From MPNP01 sp963668325 (lineage in GTDB: Bacteria > Pseudomonadota > Alphaproteobacteria > Rhodobacterales > Rhodobacteraceae), in contig OY764222.1 of NCBI GenBank assembly GCA_963668325.1, forward strand, positions 434,001 to 498,000: 64,000 nucleotides of DNA, written 5' to 3'. Shown piece after piece: positions 27,525 through 35,085 of the stretch (the first letter of the stretch is position 1; every line of letters begins with the position of its first letter). The notes under the pieces were generated by a model. It was not told the origin of the DNA. It saw nothing but the letters and a program-made list of their open reading frames with translations, and did not search any database. The position numbers were made by a program, and so were the translations under genes.

Positions 27525-28459
27525 GACCTGGACCAATAAGACCATGGTCGTGCCAACAGATCACCCGGCTCAGGGACATATCCCTTGGTCGGGTGGCCGA
27601 AGCCTGCGGTTATCAGCGTGATCCAAGTGATCAAAACCGCTGGCGTCGTTCCGGCTCAGTGCTCAGCATTACCGGTAGCCAATTTTATGATCACCTCAAT
27701 GGCACCGGTGGTGGCGGTGCGATTGATCTTGTCATCCATGCCAGGGGGTGCGGTTTTGGTGAAGCCCTGGCCTGGCTGAAACAATTGTCTTGCCAGGCTT
27801 ATCAATCTTCGGTGGTTCCCTGTTCCCAAACAGCCAAACCAGGTGGTCGGCACGCCCCGTTGGCAGCAAGCAACACCCTCGCACCGGATTTGCAACTGGT
27901 CCCAAGGTACTGGCCCCGGGTGTGGACTTATCTTGTCGGGGACCGCCAGATTGCACCCGCGCTTGTTGCCTGGTGTCACCGGAAGCATCTTGTTGGGGCT
28001 GACCAGAGGGGCAATGCTGTTTTTATCACCCGTGATGCCAAGGCTTTACCGGTTGGGGCCGAGTTGCACGGAACCATGCCAGGGCGACCCTTCAAGGGAA
28101 TGCGCCGGGGGTCCAGAAAAGCGCAAGGTGGGTTCTGGCTGGCGCGTCAGGAAGCGGGACCAACCCTGTTGGTCGAAAGTGCGATTGATGCCCTGTCGGC
28201 TTATACTCTGTCGGCGGCTATGTGCAAGGAGTGTTCCCATTTCCAATATATCATCTCCACTGCCGGTGTGGCCACAACGCTGCCCCCCTGGATTATTGAT
28301 CTGGTCCCATCGGAAACCATCTGGTGTGGCTATGATGCCGATATGGCCGGTGATCAGGCCGCGGTTCTTCTGCTACAGGCACATCCCGAAATACAGCGCC
28401 TAAGACCCCAAGGGGGCAAGGACTGGAATGCTTGTCTGCAGGTGCAGCAAGACAACTGA
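27521..28459 (+). CDS. Transposon gene 4: Toprim primase-like protein
   Basis: A 312-residue protein. The N-terminal part (residues ~20-90: RVAEACGYQRDP...FYDHLNGTGGGGAIDLVIHA) matches the domain that precedes Toprim in DUF3991/primase-like proteins of plasmids and integrative elements. The C-terminal part is a Toprim fold: LLVESAIDALSAYTL supplies the catalytic Glu and WCGYDADMAGDQAA the DxD, ending GGKDWNACL, as in Toprim_2 proteins. Toprim domains perform phosphodiester chemistry in primases and topoisomerases. A primase-like gene as a core gene of a small transposon is unusual; a role in replicating or repairing transposition intermediates is speculation. ATGA overlap with gene 3. Confidence 0.75.
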   Translation: MRPGPIRPWSCQQITRLRDISLGRVAEACGYQRDPSDQNRWRRSGSVLSITGSQFYDHLNGTGGGGAIDLVIHARGCGFGEALAWLKQLSCQAYQSSVVPCSQTAKPGGRHAPLAASNTLAPDLQLVPRYWPRVWTYLVGDRQIAPALVAWCHRKHLVGADQRGNAVFITRDAKALPVGAELHGTMPGRPFKGMRRGSRKAQGGFWLARQEAGPTLLVESAIDALSAYTLSAAMCKECSHFQYIISTAGVATTLPPWIIDLVPSETIWCGYDADMAGDQAAVLLLQAHPEIQRLRPQGGKDWNACLQVQQDN

Positions 28460-28815
28460 ATGATCATTTGAACAAACTACTCCCACCAATAATCGAGACC
28501 AACGGGATTACGGTGCACCAAGCAATTTGATCGACCTGCGGTGCTTGCAAACAGTTACCGGCTTAGGCCTTTGCGGGGTAAATTTGCCAGGTGGGGAATT
28601 TAACTGCTTGGAAAAGAAATGGTGGGGAAATTGATTTTATTAAAATTATTGGAGCTTCTTGAAAAGATTTGTCTCACTTCGCCCGAAATAATTTGAGAAA
28701 TTCAAGTTGATTTAAATTAAAAAACAACAATATGAACCCGGAGGGTTGAATGATTGGTTTGGGAGTGATTATCATCGGTCAGCCTGAGAAATGAAACAAG
28801 TCAGAAAATACTATT

Positions 28816-30201
28816 ATGCACATACGATACAAATTCTTCCGCCAACAATGGAAGGTTATTCTGGTAACTCTCTTTTTGGGAATTGCCGGTGGGGGCACAA
28901 CACCGGTGGGGGCCGAGGAAACTCGCCCTGACCTGACCGAAGAAGGATTGCTCTTGGCCCAACAGTTGCTGGCCACCGGTCGGTATGTTGAAACCCTACA
29001 GGTGTTACAAGGCCACCGCTTTGCCAATGATCACTTTGAAGCCATTTTTCTGGTGGGGTTGGCCTCGGTTGAATTGTCCTTGCAAACCGAGGATGAGGAA
29101 AGGCAGCAGAAATTGCTTCAGCAGGCCGTAACTGCTTTCCGTACGATCCTCAGTGCCGACCCCAGCCTCAGGCGGGTCCGTCTGGAACTGGCCCGAACCT
29201 TTTTTCTGCAAAACAAGGACAAGTTGGCCCGGGAACAGTTCGAACGGGTCCTGGCCGGCAATCCACCCCCAGCTGTCCAGGCCAACATTGAAGGCTTTCT
29301 GGCAACCATACACAAGCGTCGCCGGTGGCAGGGTTCCTTGAGTGGACAGTTGGTTTGGGAAAGCAACCATAACAGTGGAACCGATGATCCCACGGTATGG
29401 TTCTTTGGCCTGCCCCTTAACCGCAATGATGCCACCCCGGAAACCGCCATGGGTATCCTTGTCAGTGCCCGTGGGTCCTATCGACAGCCATACTCCGACC
29501 GGGTTGCCTGGGTTACTGGAGTAGGGATATCCCGCACCGAATATCCGGGGTCAAGATTTGACAGTACGGTCTTGGATTTTGCCTTAGGGCCCGAGTTTCA
29601 GGTGGGAACGAAGACTCTGGTTGGGGTGCAGGGCCAGGTCCTGTTCAGCATCAATGACAGCTCGCCCTACCATAAGCTGGGCGGGCGGGTAAGTTTCCAG
29701 CATCTATTGGATAACCGAACCCGCGTCGGTCTCAATCTGGGTTTTGGGAAACGACTTTATCGGGAAACCGAGGACCAGGCCAACAATGCCAATGAATATG
29801 AAACGGGGTTTACCGTTGAGTACCGGTTGGCCCCAACCGTTACCATTGATGGTGGGGTTGCCTTCAGCCGTTCGGCTACACCGGCCAATCGTGCCCAGAC
29901 AAGCAAGGCTGTCCAATGGCAGGCGGGGATATCCTCCCTGTTGAAAAATGGCTTGACCGTGGGCCTGGCAACCAGCTATTCACGCAAGGCCTACGAGGGT
30001 CAACCGGGCTTTCCGACCAGGGATGGCGAACCAAGGCGAGACAAGTTCCTGAGTTTACAAGCCACGATCTTGCACCGTGAGTTCACCGTCGGGGGTTCAG
30101 CCCCCCAATTGGCCTTGATTCATGACCGATTGACAACCAATGCCCAGGCCAGTGATTATCAGAATACCCGTATGCAGGTAACCATCGTCCGGCAGTTTTA
30201 G
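28816..30201 (+). CDS. Slam-type surface lipoprotein assembly modifier
   Basis: A 461-residue outer membrane translocator that I assign to the Slam (DUF560) family, which delivers lipoproteins to the cell surface. Residues 1-33 form a signal peptide. Residues ~45-175 are TPR-like helices ending in the family's typical FERVLAGNPPPAVQANIEGF, LATIHKRRRW. Residues ~180-461 form a beta-barrel with strands such as GVGISRTEYPGSRFDSTVLD and GLATSYSRKAYEGQPGFPTR, ending VTIVRQF. It follows SLP1 and SLP2, the probable substrates. Before the transposon inserted, SLP2 and Slam were close enough for one operon; now the 4.3-kb element lies between them. It is the only intact Slam gene in the window. Confidence 0.75.
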   Translation: MHIRYKFFRQQWKVILVTLFLGIAGGGTTPVGAEETRPDLTEEGLLLAQQLLATGRYVETLQVLQGHRFANDHFEAIFLVGLASVELSLQTEDEERQQKLLQQAVTAFRTILSADPSLRRVRLELARTFFLQNKDKLAREQFERVLAGNPPPAVQANIEGFLATIHKRRRWQGSLSGQLVWESNHNSGTDDPTVWFFGLPLNRNDATPETAMGILVSARGSYRQPYSDRVAWVTGVGISRTEYPGSRFDSTVLDFALGPEFQVGTKTLVGVQGQVLFSINDSSPYHKLGGRVSFQHLLDNRTRVGLNLGFGKRLYRETEDQANNANEYETGFTVEYRLAPTVTIDGGVAFSRSATPANRAQTSKAVQWQAGISSLLKNGLTVGLATSYSRKAYEGQPGFPTRDGEPRRDKFLSLQATILHREFTVGGSAPQLALIHDRLTTNAQASDYQNTRMQVTIVRQF

Positions 30202-30434
30202 CATTTGCAGTTCCCCTTGGTTTATTTTAGCCAGCACGGGGGGATCTCTTACATAACAGTGAGCAAAGGAGATGCCATGTTTTCTAAAGACAGGATTGCC
30301 TGTCGTGAATTTCTTGTTGCTAAGGGGGGTGGTTGGATGCTCATTCCGCAAGGAACTGGCTTATATAATCAGGAGACTGTTGACTGAATTATCAGTTTCT
30401 CCAGTCGTGTAGGTTAACTTTCATCGCGCCCACC

Positions 30435-30650
30435 TGCATCGCGCCAATGACCGTAACTGACGACCAAATCATCATAGTTCACCCTGCTGGGCAGAGCTGT
30501 TGCCCAGGCCTTTCACCCGAACCGGCAAACGCGGGGCCAAGCCCGATGTTGTTATTTATTCGCCTGGTTGGGGCCGGCAGAATACTGGCCGAGGCGGCGG
30601 TGGATGCGGTGGCTTGAGTAGGCGTATCGTTGGTGGAATCTAGACAAGCG
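30435..30650 (-). pseudogene. SLP2 N-terminal fragment downstream of porin C
   Basis: On the minus strand the reading is TQATASTAASASILPAPTRR, then INNNIGLGPAFAGSGERPGQ, followed by a frameshift and, in another frame, VNYDDLVVSYGHWRDAG. This matches the region after the SLP2 lipobox (VASASILPAPTRQINNNIGIGPAFAGSGERP). The signal peptide, catalytic region and barrel are missing. It lies after porin C at the place SLP1 occupies after porins A and B, a sign that the inverted locus was truncated. Confidence 0.75.
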
Positions 30651-30781
30651 AAATAGGGCTTTCGCCATAAAATTTTATCATCTGTTGTTTAACGTATGTT
30701 CTGCGATTCTTCCATAGAAAATAAGCTTGTGAGGGCTTGAAATAAGCCAAAAATGATAACCCTGCAAGTGAAAACTGAACA

Positions 30782-30815
30782 AAAAAAAGGCGAGATGGAT
30801 ATCCCGCCTTTTTCA
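30782..30815 (-). terminator. Rho-independent terminator after porin C
   Basis: Same AAAAAGGCGGGATATCCATC / TCGCC hairpin and U-run as after porins A and B, on the minus strand. The following ~150 bp are also nearly identical to the sequence downstream of the other two. Confidence 0.85.
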
Positions 30816-30833
30816 AATTGTTAGTTTCAAGCT

Positions 30834-32405
30834 TTAGAAGCTGAAGGCTACCGAAGCACTGAGTGTGGTGGTGTCTTCAGTAGACTTGGTCCCTACTCGG
30901 GCTGTACGATCTTCATTGTAGTCAATCTCGATCTTTTCAGCCGACTTTTTGTCGATACCAGCATTCAGGGTGGCACCACCGCCAAGATCATAGGAAACAC
31001 CAAGCTCAATCAAAGTGGTCTTGACCGAACCACCGCCATATGCTTCAACCGTCATGCCTTCACTGTCTCTAAAAACGACATCATCCTCTGGCATTGTGTC
31101 AGCCTTGAAGGTTGAATAAGCTATCGAAAAGCTTGTGCCTTCACCAGCCGGAACACTGACCTTGCCACCAAAACCGGTATAGGCAGTTGTACCTGCCAAG
31201 ACATTAGCGGCCGCAGGTATAGCATCCTCAGCCACTTCTGCAGCTTCTTTGTAACCATGCGTCGCGGGATTAACTGTAATAGCGGTTATGGCTGTTCCTT
31301 GAGCAGCGGTCAGACGACCATTGGCACGTAAAGTGACAGCAGTAATTGCAGTATCGGCCGCAGTAGGTAAAGTTGTTTCATCTACGTCCGCAGTGTCAGT
31401 AACATTTGTAAGCTCAGCAGTAAAAGTACCTAATGCAGTATTTTGATCCGTTGTTACTACAGTACCCATACCCATTTTAGCATTTTCTAAAATCTGATTA
31501 AATAATTTTATATTGTCTAACCTTGCATCTTGATCATCTGAACCAAGGGCTTCATCAGCAGGAGCAGCGAATGGATTAACAACACCGGTATGTTCCGTTG
31601 TGGTCACATAAGTTTTCCAATCCTCAAGGGCTTTGGCTTGTGCTACAAAATAGGCTTCCTGTTTACTCCAAGCAACAGCAGGAACAGCCGCTACAGCCGC
31701 TTTTCCACCATATGCCTCCATTGAGTCAACATCAACTCCCATTGCTTCAGCCTTGGAGTAGTAAACACTGGTTGAAAGTCCGGCAAGTGAGGTCCCAACA
31801 CCAATGGCCAGGCCACTCTCGGAATCCATGCCAACACCAACACTGATATCACTGATTGAATAGCTGGCACCAATTGACCAGTCACCATCAGCAGCACCAT
31901 CTGCACTTGGATTGGCCATGGTAATCCTGTATGACGCACCCTCAATGGAACCTGACAAGGCAATCGACTCATCATCCTCACCACCAAAGTTATCATCAGC
32001 TACACCAATGCCACCAGCCAAGTCTATGCCTGGATCATTGCCACCAAACTGGAGCTTCCAGGAACCATCAGCAGCGCCAACATAGACACTGGCCCCACCA
32101 ACTGATTGGTGAGGGTCATTGTCCTCGGTATCGTTAATATTAATACCGGCTCCAAACATCAGGCCGCCATCAGTTGTACCCGATGAGCTGAAAGCAACTT
32201 TATACTCTCGGATTAATTTAATGCCATCGGTGGCATCATCCCCGGAATCAACATTCTCAAAGCCCATCGCACCTGAACCTGATACGGTCACAGAAGGTGC
32301 CGGGGCTTCCATCATCATGTCCTTGTCCATGCCGTCTTCTTCCATGGCGTACGACGCGCCACCGGCCAGGGCAAGGGCTGATGCGAAAACTATAATTTTC
32401 TTCAT
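30834..32405 (-). CDS. Outer membrane porin C (inverted, different V2 block)
   Basis: A 523-residue porin with the same signal peptide, first 218 mature-frame residues and C-terminal barrel as porin A, but in opposite orientation. Block V2 (residues ~220-400) is replaced by a distantly related, Ala/Thr-rich insert (YGGKAAVAAVPAVAWSKQEA..., containing KQEAYFVAQAKALEDWKTYV against A's RQEQYFVNQGKALQAWKTHV). Two smaller patches (V3: DDVVFRDSEG; V4: IDYNEDRTARVG) also differ. Shared backbone with exchanged blocks implies recombination between porin genes. It ends SASVAFSF, has its own terminator, and its promoter region (32406-32863) is shared divergently with the PQQ gene. Confidence 0.8.
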   Translation of the reverse strand: MKKIIVFASALALAGGASYAMEEDGMDKDMMMEAPAPSVTVSGSGAMGFENVDSGDDATDGIKLIREYKVAFSSSGTTDGGLMFGAGININDTEDNDPHQSVGGASVYVGAADGSWKLQFGGNDPGIDLAGGIGVADDNFGGEDDESIALSGSIEGASYRITMANPSADGAADGDWSIGASYSISDISVGVGMDSESGLAIGVGTSLAGLSTSVYYSKAEAMGVDVDSMEAYGGKAAVAAVPAVAWSKQEAYFVAQAKALEDWKTYVTTTEHTGVVNPFAAPADEALGSDDQDARLDNIKLFNQILENAKMGMGTVVTTDQNTALGTFTAELTNVTDTADVDETTLPTAADTAITAVTLRANGRLTAAQGTAITAITVNPATHGYKEAAEVAEDAIPAAANVLAGTTAYTGFGGKVSVPAGEGTSFSIAYSTFKADTMPEDDVVFRDSEGMTVEAYGGGSVKTTLIELGVSYDLGGGATLNAGIDKKSAEKIEIDYNEDRTARVGTKSTEDTTTLSASVAFSF

Positions 32406-32440
32406 TTTACCTCTTCCTTTATACGTGATAATATAAATTA

Positions 32441-32863
32441 TCGTTAACAGACTATCCGCTAACGAAGGTTAAATTAACATTGTAGATTGATATTAGAAGT
32501 TTGAAGTTTTTATTTGACCATACTGTGACTTTTTTACAACAGCCACAATTCCCAAGGAAATTATGCCATAAAATTAACAAAAACAACAACGGGTAGATAG
32601 GACAAAAACTTCCCAAAAAAAGGCAATTTACCCATCCCGGGCTTTCATCATTATTAACACCACAACCTTACCATAAAAAGAGAAAATTATTTGGAAATAC
32701 TGCCAAACAATCCCCCTAATGTGAAATTAGCAGGAAATATTCTAACTAGAAATTTTAGAAAATTTTCATAGCATAAATGTTGCCCCATAGTTTGAAGTAA
32801 AATTTGGTTGGTAAAACTTAACGCTGGATCAAGCAGAAAATTCGTAGAGGAAAGAAAAAACAG
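32441..32863. other. Divergent intergenic region (porin C / PQQ dehydrogenase)
   Basis: AT-rich DNA that must hold promoters for both the minus-strand porin and the plus-strand dehydrogenase. AGAGGAAAGAAA just before 32864 is the dehydrogenase Shine-Dalgarno. No repeat or RNA gene was seen. Confidence 0.35.
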
Positions 32864-34849
32864 ATGAAAATAGCAAAGATTTCACAAAAACTAATGATTT
32901 GTGTTTTTTTCATGCCAGCAGTGTTGATGTTTGCCAGCATTCCCTCAACCGCCGAGAAAATGGTCATGATTGATTGGCCATATGTCGGTTCTGAACAGTC
33001 TCATTCCAAGTACTCAAAAGCCAATGAAATTACCCAAGCGAATGTCAACGAGTTGGAAATCCTCTGGGAGTGGAAACCAAACGAATTCCCATTGGAAGAA
33101 TTTGGAACCAAACCAGGGCCATTTCAGGCAACTCCAATCATGGTGGATAATATACTTTACCTATCAACTATGTATATGCGAGTAGTAGCACTTAATGCTG
33201 AGACAGGCGAGGAATTGTGGACTTTTGATCCCAAAGTTTATGTAGGAGGATCAAAGGGCGTCAGTCCAAGCGGATTTAAGCACCGTGGTATAGCCTACTG
33301 GCGTGAGGACAATGAAACTCGAATTTTTCTTAATAGCCGAGATCGACTTTATTCGATTAATGCAGCCACCGGTGTATTGGATAGCAATTTTGGTGAAGAT
33401 GGAAGCATCCTTCTTACCAAAGGTCATGGTCGTCCGGTTACCCGCTTTGAATTTGATCAAACTTCACCACCGGTAGTCTTTGAGAATCTGGTAATTGTCG
33501 GAAGCCGTATACCTGACAGAGTCCAGCGAAAATTTGACCCACCTGGTACAGTACAGGCCTTTGACACCCTTACAGGAGAACGTCGTTGGATATTTTTCAC
33601 CATACCCCAATCTGAGGATGATTTCGGCGCCGATACTTGGGAAAACGAATCCTGGCGGTTCACTGGTCATGCCAATGTCTGGGGATTGATGTCATTGGAT
33701 GTAGAACGGGGATTACTCTATTTACCAACAAGTACACCAAGCAGTGACTATTGGGGTGGTCGCCGTCCTGGAGCCAATCTTTTTGCCGAGTCGATTGTTT
33801 CGCTGGATGCCCGAACCGGTAAAAGGCAATGGCATTTTCAGACAGTCCACCATGGGGTCTGGGATTACGATCTGGCAGCTGCACCTAACCTGGTTACTAT
33901 AAACTCCGATGGCAAGGAAACAGATGCCGTAGTCCAAGTAACAAAACACGGCTTTGCTTTTGTATTTGACAGAGTGACTGGGGAACCAGTGTGGCCCATT
34001 GAAGAAAGGCTAGTGGACGCGATGACCGACGTACCTGGGGAGGTTTTGTTTCCGACCCAACCATTTCCAACCAAACCCCCTGCCTTCAGTCAACAGGGGA
34101 TAACCCTGGAGGATGCAAATGATTTGACCCCCGAGATTCATATCCTTGCCGTGGAGGAAATGAAGAAATTCCGGCTTGGCCCACTGTTTACCCCACCAAG
34201 TCTAAGGGGAACCTTACAGCGTCCTGGTGCTAGCGGAGGTGCCAACTGGGGTGGAGCTGCCTTTGATCCAGAAACTGGAATGTTATTTGTCCGGACATCA
34301 GAAGACGCCGATACCAATCAGGTTTGTGTGAACGCTGGCCATGACCCTGAAGTTGATGTTGAGTACAGCAACAATTGCCCGTATGGAGCCACTCTCCTGA
34401 TGTTTCGGGAAGCGGATAGTCCAGGTGTTGCCAAGGTACCGGAAAGTAACCTTGGTGTAATACCCTTGATCAAGCCACCCTATGCCAATTTGGTAGCCAT
34501 TGATCTTAATGAGGGGGAAATTGTCTGGAAAGTACCCTTCGGGGAGGGAAATCCTGAAATTCGCAATCATCCCCTTTTAAGGGGTGTAGAACTACCTTCA
34601 AGGTTGGGTACGCAGGGTAATTCGGGGCCAATGGTTACCAAGGGTGGTTTGGTTTTTGTCGGTGGTGGGGAACCTTACCTCTATGCCTTTGATAAATTTA
34701 CTGGAAGGGAGGTATGGCATGGAGTTACGCCATTTAAAACAAATGGGAATCCCATGACATACATCACCCAAACAGGCCAACAGGTAATTGTGGTAGCAAC
34801 CGGTGGTGGTACTGAGGCATCACTAGTGGCATTTGCCAGATCAAAATAA
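32864..34849 (+). CDS. PQQ-dependent dehydrogenase-like beta-propeller protein
   Basis: A 661-residue periplasmic enzyme of the quinoprotein dehydrogenase type, which oxidises sugars or alcohols using PQQ and feeds the respiratory chain. Residues 1-31 form a signal peptide (ending IPSTAEK). The mature start WPYVGSEQSHSKYSKANEIT followed by NVNELEILWEW is typical of the family. W-motif propeller blades recur: VVALNAETGEELWTFDP, SLDARTGKRQWHFQTVHHGV, DLNEGEIVWKVPFGEGN, AFDKFTGREVWHG. There is no membrane-anchor domain like that of mGDH and no C-terminal cytochrome. The length is usual for the soluble domain. No PQQ synthesis genes are nearby. The exact substrate cannot be told. Confidence 0.75.
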   Translation: MKIAKISQKLMICVFFMPAVLMFASIPSTAEKMVMIDWPYVGSEQSHSKYSKANEITQANVNELEILWEWKPNEFPLEEFGTKPGPFQATPIMVDNILYLSTMYMRVVALNAETGEELWTFDPKVYVGGSKGVSPSGFKHRGIAYWREDNETRIFLNSRDRLYSINAATGVLDSNFGEDGSILLTKGHGRPVTRFEFDQTSPPVVFENLVIVGSRIPDRVQRKFDPPGTVQAFDTLTGERRWIFFTIPQSEDDFGADTWENESWRFTGHANVWGLMSLDVERGLLYLPTSTPSSDYWGGRRPGANLFAESIVSLDARTGKRQWHFQTVHHGVWDYDLAAAPNLVTINSDGKETDAVVQVTKHGFAFVFDRVTGEPVWPIEERLVDAMTDVPGEVLFPTQPFPTKPPAFSQQGITLEDANDLTPEIHILAVEEMKKFRLGPLFTPPSLRGTLQRPGASGGANWGGAAFDPETGMLFVRTSEDADTNQVCVNAGHDPEVDVEYSNNCPYGATLLMFREADSPGVAKVPESNLGVIPLIKPPYANLVAIDLNEGEIVWKVPFGEGNPEIRNHPLLRGVELPSRLGTQGNSGPMVTKGGLVFVGGGEPYLYAFDKFTGREVWHGVTPFKTNGNPMTYITQTGQQVIVVATGGGTEASLVAFARSK

Positions 34850-35085
34850 AGTTTGTAAATGGATATTGGGAAAAACTTTGAAAGTAGCCTTCAACACAAT
34901 TACCAGTCCCGTGCAGAAAGGAAATTCGTAATCATTCTGTTTTTATTTTATTGATGCAAAAATATCCAACCATTACAAGGTTCGTAGAATTGTGATTAAG
35001 ATAAGTTTATTTTTGAATACCAATTTTCGTTAAAGCAAATAAATTCCCTGCTTATAGAATGTAAATATCCAGAGGAGATAAATTA

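Larger units (their letters stand above)
24425..28729 (+). mobile_element. 4305-bp four-gene DDE transposon, copy 1 (complete)
   Basis: Ends TGTTGG...CAACA, flanked by a perfect 5-bp duplication ATATG (24420-24424 and 28730-28734). The unoccupied site with a single ATATG is preserved at 50526-50530 in the duplicated locus, so the boundaries are exact. Subterminal motifs (AAAT-TTTTCAAG-AG; ATTATTTC-G--CGAA) recur inverted at both ends, probable transposase-binding sites. TG..CA ends, 5-bp duplication and a DDE transposase plus AAA ATPase place it near the Tn7/Tn5053/Mu group. The cargo-like extras are a zinc-ribbon protein and a Toprim primase-like protein. Copy 2, apparently identical, is at 43047-47351. 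Confidence 0.9.
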
